DNA from: Flavobacterium gelatinilyticum
GTDB lineage: Bacteria; Bacteroidota; Bacteroidia; Flavobacteriales; Flavobacteriaceae
Assembly: GCF_027111295.1 (NCBI RefSeq)
Contig: NZ_CP114287.1
Location: 3,720,001-3,784,000 of the forward strand
DNA length: 64,000 nucleotides
Reading direction: 5' to 3'
The translations under genes were made by a program, and so were the position numbers. Under the pieces are notes generated by a model that made no database searches, had not been told where the DNA came from, and was given only the letters and a program-made list of their open reading frames with translations. Positions 16,653-25,780 of this stretch are shown in pieces (position 1 is the first letter of the stretch; each line of letters begins with the position of its first letter).

Positions 16653-19319
16653 TTAAAATTGATAATTAAGCCGGGTTCCAAAAGAAAAATTTGCGATGTC
16701 TGACTGATACCTTTCGCCGTATTTATAGTAATACGGTTTTAGATTTAAGAAATTGGAAGAATAGAAGGAAACACTAAATCCGTTTTTAAAATCTTTAGAA
16801 ACACGCAGATGGAAATTATGAAGCACACGCTCAAGCTCAGATTGCGAAGCGCTTCGATCTCGAATAATGTGACCGTATTTTTGTATGTCTGTACGCTCTT
16901 CTTCCGGAATTTCATGGTAAACCAATTGATTGTCCAAATACCCATTTGGAAAATAACTGTGAGGAGAATTTGAATCCTGCAGTATAATATGCTCACTTCT
17001 CAATGACAATAACAAACCTGCTTTTGGAATATGATAACTAAAGTTAAAACTTGCAGTAAACCGGTCGTTTGCCATCGGAATGGAAGGATAAACACCGTAT
17101 CTTTCAGCCGATGTTAAACTCGAAGAAGACTCATACGTTATCGTTTTACTGTTGTCTTTAGACCTGACATAAGATGCATTCATGCTTACATCGAGATTAA
17201 GTGCTTTGATTTTGCGAAAATTAATTATCGTTTCAATACCTGTATCTGTAGAGTTTGTATTGTTTTCAATGCTGTTTGTGAGATAATATAATTTCTCTGT
17301 TCCAATAACCTCATAAGTCGGGATTTCCTTTCCGTTAGTAATTACGTTTAATTTTGGAATGTCTTTCGAAACCGGAATCTGCTGGCCGGTAAAACCATCA
17401 AACAATCTATTATAATATCCGGTTAGGTTTATATTCGCAAAAGGAAGGTTTATATCGATTCCGCCTTCTGTTCTGTACGATTTAGAAGGTTTTAAATTCA
17501 GGTTGTCGCCGGGAGTTACCACGGTCATAATCCATGCTTTTTGATAAACCTCAGGATACGAATAAATTCCGTTGCCCAATAATCTATCTAAATAGCGTTC
17601 TCCGGTATATAATTGATTAAGCGAAGGAGCTTTGGACGATAATCCAAATCCGCCGCGGACTCTAAAAGTTTTATTCATAGAATAAGAGGAATTGATACGC
17701 GGCTGAATTAACATATTGCCTGATTGATTTTCAAGGCGCATTCCGTAATCAATATTCAGGATCTTGTTAGCTGCAAATTTCTTATATACCCTGTCTTCCA
17801 GATAAGCAGAAAATTGGTTTTCTGTCCTGGCTCTTTTAAAATCGTAATCTCTGTAACCCAGTTTACTGTCACCTCCATTATCCAGAACATAAAAATTTAG
17901 TAAACCCGTAGCACTGCTTTTTCTCCCTTCTCCTTTGTTAGAGCTGGATCTTCCGGAGACTCCAAATACCAGACTGTGAACCCAGCCGGCTTTATTGGTT
18001 ATCGTTTTGGTGAGATCAAGATTTACAAATGTAGAAATCGGAATACCTTCAACCGTACTTACGCTGGTATATTGTGAGGGAAGAATATAAGCATCATGAA
18101 TTCCTTCTTCTTTACTGTCTGTTGCGGCAGTTAAAGAGCGGTTTATCCATCTTTCTTTTCTGGAAAACTGCCTGTCGTAAGAGAAACCGCTGTTTATGTT
18201 TATACCGTCAAGCCATAGATTAGAAGGTTTCCACATCAAATTGTTGGAAATAGAAAACCCTTGTTTTTCATTTTTAACGACCGCCGCTGTAATATCATCA
18301 GGATCATGTTTTGCATCATCAAGATTTGATCTGAAAGATACATTTAGAGTGTTTTTTACTTTAGAAAATTTATCTGTGGTTTTCCATGCCAGATTTCCGC
18401 TGAGACGCTGATAGTTTAAGAGATTATTTCTTGGATCGGCTTTAGAATCCAGAAAGTTGATTCCAAAATTCATTGAATTGTTAGAATTAAGTTTAAGCCC
18501 TTTGGTCAAATTCAATTCAGTTGTAGCATCTCTTATCGAAGCAGAAACCCTGTAAGGACTGTTTCCAACTTTGGTTGTTATTAAAACAAGTCCCGAAGTC
18601 AAATCTCCATACTTTGCAGAAGGAATTCCCTGAATAACCTTTATTTCTTCGATATTATTTGTTGAAATTTCCCTAAGATCGACACCCACATTTGGATTTG
18701 TGAAAGTTCTTTGAGGTACACTATAATCATTGCCGGCTGAGGTAGGGGTATTAGGATTTAAAGCCTGCATGTTTTCGTTGTTTGAAATGGGAATATCATT
18801 GATCATAAATGAGGTTCCAAAAGCCTTAGCGTCTGATAACACCGATGCTGTTCTGAAAACAATATTTTTATACTCATTCAGACTAAAATCGGTGGTTATC
18901 TGTCCCGGAAGCTGCTGCAGTACATCATCAAGAGAAAAAGCCTGAACATTATTGATGGCATTTGTTCCCAGAGTCAGTTCAGAATATTTACGTTCTTTAT
19001 TGGCTGTAACCATTACTTCTTTAAGATGAAGCGTATTATCTTCCAAATAAACGGTAATCGAAGTCTGGTCGTTTTTTAAAACCTGATTAGTATCTTTTTT
19101 TCCAAGAATAGAAAAATTCAGTTCGATATCCTGAAAATAGGGTAAAGTGATGCTGAAGTTACCGTCTTTATCAGAAATGGTCCAGTTATCTGTTTTCGTA
19201 TCACGAACAAAAACGCCGGACAAAGCAGTAGAAGTTTCCTTAGAAAAAACTTTACCTGAAATTGTTTTTTGCGAAAAAAGTACCTGAGTAAATAAAAGAA
19301 GAATTATAATAAAACGCAT
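16653..19319 (-). CDS. TonB-dependent receptor with carboxypeptidase-regulatory N-terminal domain
   Basis: The 888-residue outer-membrane transporter has a signal peptide (1-16), a CarboxypepD_reg-like domain (about 18-100, ISGKVFSKETSTALSGVFV), a plug domain (about 110-230) with the LDDVLQQLPGQ and IQGIPSAKYGDLTSGLV motifs, and a 22-strand-type barrel ending in aromatic NYQF. It is the first gene of the operon and has a well-matched promoter. The substrate is not evident; iron, haem or another redox-active ligand is a guess from the di-haem enzyme at the end of the operon. Confidence 0.9.
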   Translation of the reverse strand: MRFIIILLLFTQVLFSQKTISGKVFSKETSTALSGVFVRDTKTDNWTISDKDGNFSITLPYFQDIELNFSILGKKDTNQVLKNDQTSITVYLEDNTLHLKEVMVTANKERKYSELTLGTNAINNVQAFSLDDVLQQLPGQITTDFSLNEYKNIVFRTASVLSDAKAFGTSFMINDIPISNNENMQALNPNTPTSAGNDYSVPQRTFTNPNVGVDLREISTNNIEEIKVIQGIPSAKYGDLTSGLVLITTKVGNSPYRVSASIRDATTELNLTKGLKLNSNNSMNFGINFLDSKADPRNNLLNYQRLSGNLAWKTTDKFSKVKNTLNVSFRSNLDDAKHDPDDITAAVVKNEKQGFSISNNLMWKPSNLWLDGININSGFSYDRQFSRKERWINRSLTAATDSKEEGIHDAYILPSQYTSVSTVEGIPISTFVNLDLTKTITNKAGWVHSLVFGVSGRSSSNKGEGRKSSATGLLNFYVLDNGGDSKLGYRDYDFKRARTENQFSAYLEDRVYKKFAANKILNIDYGMRLENQSGNMLIQPRINSSYSMNKTFRVRGGFGLSSKAPSLNQLYTGERYLDRLLGNGIYSYPEVYQKAWIMTVVTPGDNLNLKPSKSYRTEGGIDINLPFANINLTGYYNRLFDGFTGQQIPVSKDIPKLNVITNGKEIPTYEVIGTEKLYYLTNSIENNTNSTDTGIETIINFRKIKALNLDVSMNASYVRSKDNSKTITYESSSSLTSAERYGVYPSIPMANDRFTASFNFSYHIPKAGLLLSLRSEHIILQDSNSPHSYFPNGYLDNQLVYHEIPEEERTDIQKYGHIIRDRSASQSELERVLHNFHLRVSKDFKNGFSVSFYSSNFLNLKPYYYKYGERYQSDIANFSFGTRLNYQF

Positions 19320-19353
19320 CTGTGTTTAATTAGAACGAATAAAAATAATGATG

Positions 19354-19383
19354 CAAATTTATCGATAATTCTTCGGGAAGCAA
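19354..19383 (-). promoter_or_regulatory. Bacteroidota-type promoter of the TonB/DUF4876/di-haem operon
   Basis: Read on the minus strand, TTG (19383-19381) and TAAATTTG (19361-19354) are 19 bases apart, an exact consensus match. The receptor start codon is 34 bases beyond. Confidence 0.7.
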
Positions 19384-19650
19384 GAAAAAATAAGGACTTG
19401 TGAAATTGTGAAAGGATGACTTTGTGAGAAAAACAAAGTCAATTGGTTTTTAAATTATAAGTTTATGTTGTTGATAAACAGTAAAATGCAGTCCGGTTGA
19501 TTTTGTAAGAGTTATTGGCTGGCTTTTTTTTGACGCGATGTAGGTTTGATGTATTCTGGGTAAAGTTATTTCTTGTTAATCGGATTGTTTAGTTTCATTT
19601 TTCAATGGTAATTTCATTTTTCAGTCTTACTTTTTAGTTGAAATGCGCAT
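19384..19650. other. Intergenic region between gpsA and the TonB operon
   Basis: This part of a 400-base gap holds a short GACTTTG/CAAAGTC inverted repeat near 19411-19432 and otherwise AT-rich sequence. I see no conserved riboswitch core, tRNA or credible small gene. Confidence 0.4.
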
Positions 19651-19690
19651 AAAAAAAAGAGTCAGAATAAGTAATTTATCCTAACTCTTT
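19651..19690 (-). terminator. Rho-independent terminator of gpsA
   Basis: On the minus strand AAAGAGTTAGGATAA pairs with TTATTCTGACTCTTT (one mismatch and G-T wobbles), followed by a run of eight T. It lies about 30 bases after the gpsA stop. Confidence 0.75.
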
Positions 19691-19719
19691 AAAATTTTAA
19701 TATCTAAAAAAGTTTACTA

Positions 19720-20715
19720 CTAATCCAAAGATTCCGTTAATTTCCTGAAAACAGATTTTGCATCTTTTCCTTCGTATAAAACCGCATAAACCGCATCGAT
19801 AATTGGCGTTTTGGCACCATAACCCTGATTTAATTTGTAAGCACTTTTTGTAGCGTAATAACCTTCGGCAACCATGCTCATTTCCATCATGGCACTTTTT
19901 ACCGTATATCCTTTACCAATCATGTTTCCGAACATTCTGTTTCGTGAGAAAACCGAATAGCCTGTAACCAATAAATCGCCCAGATAAGCCGAGTCGTTAA
20001 TGTTACGTTTCATTCGGTGTACTTTTCTAATGAATTTCTTCATTTCGCGAATGGCATTACTCATTAAAACCGACTGGAAATTGTCGCCATAACCTAAGCC
20101 ATGTGCAATTCCGGCAGCGATAGAGTAGATATTTTTCAGCATTGCGGCATATTCGGTACCGATAATATCATCAGAAATTTTAGCTTTAATATAATTGCCC
20201 GAAAGTGTTTTGGCAACCGTTTTTGCTTTATCAGGATCACCGCAGGCGATGGTTAGGTAAGAAAGTCTTTCTAAAGCCACCTCTTCGGCGTGGCACGGAC
20301 CTGTAATTACTCCAATGTTGTAGTATGGAATATCGTATTGAATATGGAAATGTTCGCCCACGATCAGGCTTGTTTCCGGAACAATTCCTTTAATGGCTGA
20401 GAAAATAATTTTGTCAGACAAAGAAACCGTCATATTTTGTAATTCTGCATCAAGAAAAGCCGACGGAATAGCGAAGATGATATAATCAGCATATTCGATT
20501 GCTTCGTTGATATTGCTCGTTAACTTAAGTTTACTGGTGTCAAATTCAACCGAACTTAAATAATTTGGATTGTGTTTGTACTTCTGTATATGTTCGATTG
20601 CAGATTCATTACGCATGTACCATGCAATTTCGGAAAGATTAACGCATAACATTTTTGCAATTGCCGTTGCCCAGCTTCCTCCACCAATTACTGCAAATTT
20701 TAATTTTTCACTCAT
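19720..20715 (-). CDS. gpsA: Glycerol-3-phosphate dehydrogenase [NAD(P)+]
   Basis: GpsA makes sn-glycerol 3-phosphate from dihydroxyacetone phosphate for phospholipid synthesis. From ATG 20715 the protein is 331 residues. It shows the Rossmann motif GGGSWATAIA near the start, the catalytic-lysine region AMLKNIYSIAAGIAHGLGYGDN, and VTGPCHAEEV. A frame start eight codons upstream gives an extra MFQIGKI that is not expected. A -7-like box (TACTTTTG on minus, 20741-20734) with TTG 21 bases upstream fits a leader of about 13 bases. Confidence 0.95.
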   Translation of the reverse strand: MSEKLKFAVIGGGSWATAIAKMLCVNLSEIAWYMRNESAIEHIQKYKHNPNYLSSVEFDTSKLKLTSNINEAIEYADYIIFAIPSAFLDAELQNMTVSLSDKIIFSAIKGIVPETSLIVGEHFHIQYDIPYYNIGVITGPCHAEEVALERLSYLTIACGDPDKAKTVAKTLSGNYIKAKISDDIIGTEYAAMLKNIYSIAAGIAHGLGYGDNFQSVLMSNAIREMKKFIRKVHRMKRNINDSAYLGDLLVTGYSVFSRNRMFGNMIGKGYTVKSAMMEMSMVAEGYYATKSAYKLNQGYGAKTPIIDAVYAVLYEGKDAKSVFRKLTESLD

Positions 20716-20903
20716 TATTTTACCAATTTGAAACAAAAGTACTTAATAATGTGCTAATAAAGCAAAATCTGATTTAAGAAATTTGCCAAAGCCTCTCTGG
20801 ATCGTTTCTTTTTAAATTAAAAAGGTTCTGTATTTGAGAATATACTCAGCTTTAAAACTCATTTTAAATAAAAAACAGTATTTTTGAGAAATTTCTTTCA
20901 ATT

Positions 20904-23372
20904 ATGATAAATAAATTTTTGACCTTTATTTTTGTTTTTACATCACTATTTTCTTTTTCCCAGAGTATGGAACCACTTTATTTCGACGCGAACTGGAAAA
21001 CAACAACTAAAGAAAACGCTTCTTTTTACAGAATCAACCCTTCAAAAAAATCAGGTAATTTGGTTTTAATTGAAGATTTCTACAGTAATAAAACACCTCA
21101 ATTTCAGGCATACTCTCTTGAAGATAATGAACATGATTATGTAGGCGATGTTATTTGGTTTGATGCAAATGGTTTTGATTCTTCTTTTTACCAATTTTAT
21201 AATTTCTCAGCCGTTTCCAGTTTGGTTTATTATTATCCAAGCGGCAAAAAGCGGAAGACAATTCAATATAAAAACGGAAGAAAAGACGGTGAAACAATCA
21301 TTTACCATGAGGATGGAACCGTATTAATGAAGGGGAAATATGATGCCGGAAAACCTGTAGATGGTGATTTTGATGAAGTTGTAAAATGGGATGATTATCG
21401 CCTAAACCGATCCGATAATGCTATAGGAAAAAAAGAACCAATTAAAACGATAGAAGGCGTAATTATTAGGGATTACGATGACACCGCGAAAAAAAGACAA
21501 GTAGTAAAAAAGAAGATATTCTGGATAAACTCCAAACAGCCTGCTCAGGAAATTTGGTATGATATTGTAAACGATTATACAGAACCGTTTAAACAGATAG
21601 ATTACGATAAGTCTGGAAAAATTTTACAGACCATTAACGAAAAAGATTTTGCGCAATACGGACGTGAGGTTTCAAATGGAATTATTTTCGATTATTACTC
21701 TCAGAATAAATTTGCTGTTGCTCTCAAATCCAAAACGAATTACAGAAACGGACAGAAAAACGGTGAAGAAATTCAATATTATCCAAATGGAAAAGTTTTA
21801 AAAATTGTACAATATTCCGATGGAAAACCAGAAGGTAATGAAATTGAATACTATCCTGACGGAGCTGTAAAAGTAAAGAGAACTTATAAAAACGGACAGC
21901 CTTTTGAAGGTAATTTTGATCAGAAATTTACAAGGGATCTTATTATAAATCTAAACTATAAAAATGGTTTAAAAGAAGGTGAGGTTATTGTAATAGATGA
22001 GTTCGGAAATATTGCTGCAAAAGGAATTTATAAAGACAATAAACCTTTTAACGGGACATTTGTTATCAAAAATGAAAATGAACAGAACGAATTAATTAAT
22101 GTTACCGAATATAAGAAAAACGGCGTACAGAAAATCTTTAATTATTATCTCGATGATCCTGTTATGACTTATACCGTTGTAAACGGCATAAAAAATGGGG
22201 AGACTATTTTTTATGATAATAAGGAAGTAACCGGAAAACTCGAATACAAAAATGATTTGCCGTATGAAGGTACATTGACAGAAAAAAAACAAAGCACCAT
22301 CTATGCAAAAGGAGTTGTAACAGAAGAGATTTATTATAGAAGTGAATATGATAAAAAAGAGAAAAGCAATGTTGCAAAAACAATATATTTTGAAAACGAA
22401 AAAAGGATAAAAATTGTCAATAGATCTTTTTTAATTACTTCAGATAAACAGGATTCTTATACTGGGATTTATAAAAAAGATAAACCTTATTCGGGTTATT
22501 TTTCAACAGATTTCAACGAATTTAATCATGTCGATTATTATGAAAATGGAATTATCAAATACCAATATTCTAATAATTATTTAGAAAATCTGGAAAAGTA
22601 TGAGTATCCAAATTACAATATAAAATCAACTTATAAAGACGGGAAAATAGTTGACGGCCCTGAGTACATCAAATTAGACCGACAGTTTATTACCAAAAAT
22701 TGGAAAAACGGAGTTCTGCAAAGCTTTGATTTTGATGTTTTTGCTATGCATTATTTTAACCGTTATCATTTTGAATTAAAAAACAATGCTATTGAATTTG
22801 AAGAGTTTGATAAGAAAGTAAAAGGGAAAATTGTTTTAGAAAAAGAAAACAATAAAACAATTGGTAAGCTTAGTATTGGTAATAAAGTACTTTTTACAAG
22901 CTCATTATTAAAAATTAATGAAATTGTTCCTTCAGAGCCTGGCAGTGTTTTGTATTATGAAACAGATAATACAATTGAGGCAAAATTATTTAAATCAATT
23001 GGTAATGAAGAACTAAGAATAGATTCTGAAATTTTTAGTACTGTATTTAGTTCGTATTTAGATCCTGATAAAACTATTCAGGAAAATTTTAATCAGATTG
23101 CCGCAAGAATCTCCTTAGAAAAAGATGTGGAGTTATTATTTGGAAAAGGAAATAAAAGAAGTCCAATTGCCGGACTAAGAATAAATGAAGCAAAAAAGCC
23201 TGAAATAGGAACTTTGATTCTTAAAAACAAAAGCAATTCGTATGATTTGAAATTGTTTTTAAAAGAAAAGATTTTAGAAGAAAAAAAGAATGTTGATTTA
23301 AAAAATGTGAAGACAGAACTTGAAATTCTGACCCAGATATTAGAAAAGAAAATGAATGATGACTTTAAATAA
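20904..23372 (+). CDS. Large secreted MORN-like repeat protein (YwqK type)
   Basis: The 822-residue protein has a signal peptide (about 1-19, LFSFSQ). From about residue 100 to 560 it carries many short repeats of the MORN_2/YwqK kind, such as YKNGRKDGETIIYHEDG, YRNGQKNGEEIQYYPNG and YKNGLKEGEVIVIDEFG. The last 250 residues lack clear repeats. Such proteins form beta-hairpin ladders with binding roles; the 'YwqK antitoxin' name in databases is only one member. No toxin-like partner lies beside it: gpsA is divergent and the next gene is convergent. Function unknown. Confidence 0.8.
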   Translation: MINKFLTFIFVFTSLFSFSQSMEPLYFDANWKTTTKENASFYRINPSKKSGNLVLIEDFYSNKTPQFQAYSLEDNEHDYVGDVIWFDANGFDSSFYQFYNFSAVSSLVYYYPSGKKRKTIQYKNGRKDGETIIYHEDGTVLMKGKYDAGKPVDGDFDEVVKWDDYRLNRSDNAIGKKEPIKTIEGVIIRDYDDTAKKRQVVKKKIFWINSKQPAQEIWYDIVNDYTEPFKQIDYDKSGKILQTINEKDFAQYGREVSNGIIFDYYSQNKFAVALKSKTNYRNGQKNGEEIQYYPNGKVLKIVQYSDGKPEGNEIEYYPDGAVKVKRTYKNGQPFEGNFDQKFTRDLIINLNYKNGLKEGEVIVIDEFGNIAAKGIYKDNKPFNGTFVIKNENEQNELINVTEYKKNGVQKIFNYYLDDPVMTYTVVNGIKNGETIFYDNKEVTGKLEYKNDLPYEGTLTEKKQSTIYAKGVVTEEIYYRSEYDKKEKSNVAKTIYFENEKRIKIVNRSFLITSDKQDSYTGIYKKDKPYSGYFSTDFNEFNHVDYYENGIIKYQYSNNYLENLEKYEYPNYNIKSTYKDGKIVDGPEYIKLDRQFITKNWKNGVLQSFDFDVFAMHYFNRYHFELKNNAIEFEEFDKKVKGKIVLEKENNKTIGKLSIGNKVLFTSSLLKINEIVPSEPGSVLYYETDNTIEAKLFKSIGNEELRIDSEIFSTVFSSYLDPDKTIQENFNQIAARISLEKDVELLFGKGNKRSPIAGLRINEAKKPEIGTLILKNKSNSYDLKLFLKEKILEEKKNVDLKNVKTELEILTQILEKKMNDDFK

Positions 23373-23522
23373 ATTAAGCTTCAGCTGCATTTCAATTTAA
23401 TTTTTAAAAATATTTTGCACTTTATACAATAAAACAAAACCTCTTGCGTTTAACTGATTGTAAATTAGAATTTTAATGAATTTATCAAGATTTGAGTTAG
23501 TTAGTTTTGTTTTAGTAATTTG

Positions 23523-23557
23523 AAAAGGCGTTCCTAAACTTGTTAAGAACGCCTTTT
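23523..23557. terminator. Bidirectional terminator
   Basis: AAAAGGCGTTC (23523-23533) pairs perfectly with GAACGCCTTTT (23547-23557) between the convergent MORN-like and alcohol dehydrogenase genes. Both ends carry T-rich or A-rich flanks. Confidence 0.8.
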
Positions 23558-23616
23558 CTATTTAGTGTGCAGGCTTTATTTAGTATTCAGCCGCAATTAC
23601 AGTTTTCAGTCTGTTA

Positions 23617-24774
23617 TTAGTAACTAAGTTCAACAATAGACTTCACTTTGTCTAAAGTTACCAGTTGGTTTTCTCCTAAACCTTTCCAGCCTCTTTCGTC
23701 AAAACGTTTTACGATAAAATCTGCTGTGTTTGAGTAGTCATTTGTGTATTGCGACAGTTTAGTATCCATTCCCATTGTGTGGAAAAATTCAACTGTTTTA
23801 TTGATTGCCTCTTTTGCCGCTTCATCATCAGAACCTGTTAAATTGAAGATTCTTCTTCCGTATTGTGCCAGTTTTGCTTTTTTAGATTCAAACATTACAG
23901 TATACAAACTTGGTCCGATAATCGCCAGAGTTCTAGCATGGTCAATTTCGTAAAGCGCTGTTAATTCATGGCCGATCATGTGCGTTGCCCAGTCGCTTGG
24001 AACACCTTTTTGAATCAATCCGTTTAATGCCATTGTACAGCTCCACATAAAGTTTGAAGCCAGAGTATAATCGTTTGGATTTTCAACAATTCCGGGACCA
24101 ACTTCAATTAACGTTTGCAAAATACCTTCTGCAATTCTATCCTGAAGAAAAGCATCAGCCGGGTACGTTAAATATTGTTCCATTACATGCGTGTACGCAT
24201 CTACGACACCATTCTCGATTTGTCTTTTTGGTAAAGATGAAATCACTGTCGGGTCGCAGATAGAGAATTGAGGAAACAAAGCGCTTCCTCCCGAAGATAA
24301 TTTTTCCTGAGTCGCTTCGATAGTAACCACATAACCTGAATTCATTTCGCTTCCTGTTGCCGGAAGAGTCAGGATAGTTCCAAAAGGCATGGCATTTTCT
24401 TTAATCAGGATTCTTTTTTGAAGAATGTCAATTGGATTTCCTTCAAAATTAACCGCTGCCGAAATGAATTTCACACCATCGATAACAGATCCGCCGCCAA
24501 CAGCCAGAATAAAATCGATTTTTTCTGCTTTTATCACATCAACCGCTTTCATTAAAGTTTCAAATCTTGGATTTGGCTCAATACCGCCAAATTCTACCAC
24601 TTCAAAACCTTTTAAGCCAGCCGTTACCTGATCGTAAATTCCGTTTTTAAAGATACTACCCCCGCCGTAAGCCAAAAGAACTTTAGCATTTTTTGGAACT
24701 AAAGTCGAAAGTTTTTCAATTTGTCCTTTTCCGAAGATTAAATTCGTCGGATTGTATAATTCAAAGTTTAGCAT
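23617..24774 (-). CDS. Iron-containing alcohol dehydrogenase (YqhD/butanol dehydrogenase type)
   Basis: The 385-residue enzyme should reduce aldehydes to alcohols with NAD(P)H. Family marks include LLAYGGGSI and FILAVGGGSVIDGVKFI (nucleotide binding), LPATGSEMN, and the metal ligands in ENGVVDAYTHVMEQYLTY (Asp) and THMIGHELTALYEIDHARTLAI (His residues). Length is normal. It is monocistronic by position, with an iterated-word repeat just upstream. Confidence 0.92.
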   Translation of the reverse strand: MLNFELYNPTNLIFGKGQIEKLSTLVPKNAKVLLAYGGGSIFKNGIYDQVTAGLKGFEVVEFGGIEPNPRFETLMKAVDVIKAEKIDFILAVGGGSVIDGVKFISAAVNFEGNPIDILQKRILIKENAMPFGTILTLPATGSEMNSGYVVTIEATQEKLSSGGSALFPQFSICDPTVISSLPKRQIENGVVDAYTHVMEQYLTYPADAFLQDRIAEGILQTLIEVGPGIVENPNDYTLASNFMWSCTMALNGLIQKGVPSDWATHMIGHELTALYEIDHARTLAIIGPSLYTVMFESKKAKLAQYGRRIFNLTGSDDEAAKEAINKTVEFFHTMGMDTKLSQYTNDYSNTADFIVKRFDERGWKGLGENQLVTLDKVKSIVELSY

Positions 24775-24782
24775 TTTTTTTT

Positions 24783-24860
24783 AAGATTCTAAGATTCTAA
24801 GATACTAAGGTTCTGAGGTTCTAAGTTTTTTATTAGAACGTAAAAAAATCAGAACCTTAG
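24783..24860. repeat. Iterated-word inverted repeat (CTAAG words)
   Basis: Three to five tandem AAGATTCTAAGATACTAAGG-type words are followed by a perfect 12-bp inverted pair, CTAAGGTTCTGA (24805-24816) with TCAGAACCTTAG (24849-24860). A similar string of CTAAG words lies at 4861-4892. Confidence 0.6.
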
Positions 24861-24932
24861 CAATGTTTATTTATTTAATTTTTTTATTGACAGTGTATAA
24901 AGAGTAAGCTTTTAAGTTTCTCAGCACCTTTT

Positions 24933-25694
24933 TTACTTCAATTCCTGAAGCAATTTCCCTGCTACCAGTTTAGACGATGCCGGATTTTGACCTGTAATTA
25001 AAAGACCATCGGCTACTGCGTAAGGCTGCCAGTTTGGACCTTTAGAAAAAATTCCTCCGTTTGCAGATAAGGCATCTTCTAATAAAAAAGGTACTACTTT
25101 AGTTAATCCAACCGCTTCTTCCTCATCATTTGTAAATCCGGTTACTTTTTTGCCTTTTACCAGATATTCACCTTTTACTTTTACGTTTTTCAAAACCGCA
25201 GGAGCGTGACATACAAAAGCGACCGGTTTTTTGTTGGTGTAAAAAGCTTCGATCAGGGCAATCGAATTTTTATCTTCAACTAAATCCCAAAGCGGACCGT
25301 GTCCTCCTGGATAAAAAACAGCATCATAATCTTTCTGATTCACTGTAGAAAGCTTCAAAGTATTTTTTAATTTTTCCTGTAAAGCGGTATCGGCATCAAA
25401 ACGTTTTGTGTCTTCTGTTGCAGATGCCGGATCAGCACTTTTAGGATCAATTGGCGGCTGGCCTCCAAGCGGAGATGCAATTGTAATATCAACTCCCTGA
25501 TCTAATAATTCATAATAAGGTGCTGCAAATTCTTCTGACCAGAATCCGGTTTTCTCTCCTGTATTGCCCAGTTTATCATTGCTGGTAACAACAAATAATA
25601 CTTTTTTCATACCTTTTTTATTTGATTTTTGAGCCGCAGCTGAAAGGCTTACGACTGTAAATGCAATTATTGCGAATAGCGCTGTTTTTCTCAT
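24933..25694 (-). CDS. Exported DJ-1/PfpI (Hsp31-like) family protein
   Basis: The 253-residue product has a signal peptide (1-21, ending SAAAQ). The class I glutamine-amidotransferase-like fold is clear: GFWSEEFAAPYYEL, PGGHGPLWDL, and the nucleophile elbow VCHAPAVL with Cys162 next to His163. Hsp31-like members act as glyoxalases or deglycases or chaperones; an exported form may detoxify aldehydes in the periplasm. It is divergent from a LysR regulator 86 bases away, a layout that suggests control by that regulator. Confidence 0.87.
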   Translation of the reverse strand: MRKTALFAIIAFTVVSLSAAAQKSNKKGMKKVLFVVTSNDKLGNTGEKTGFWSEEFAAPYYELLDQGVDITIASPLGGQPPIDPKSADPASATEDTKRFDADTALQEKLKNTLKLSTVNQKDYDAVFYPGGHGPLWDLVEDKNSIALIEAFYTNKKPVAFVCHAPAVLKNVKVKGEYLVKGKKVTGFTNDEEEAVGLTKVVPFLLEDALSANGGIFSKGPNWQPYAVADGLLITGQNPASSKLVAGKLLQELK

Positions 25695-25780
25695 GTTGTT
25701 AAAATTTTGAACAAATTTACGTCGATTGTGATATTTGTAAAAATAAAATAAACTATGTTTGTTATAAATAAATTTATGTC

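Noticed and set aside
19320..19719. Cobalamin or other riboswitch ahead of the TonB operon
   Set aside because: No conserved B12-box or other riboswitch core is visible, and the promoter lies only about 34 bases before the start codon, leaving no room for a riboswitch leader.
20904..23372. YwqK-type antitoxin
   Set aside because: The similarity is limited to MORN-like repeats; size, signal peptide and lack of a partner gene do not fit a toxin-antitoxin role.
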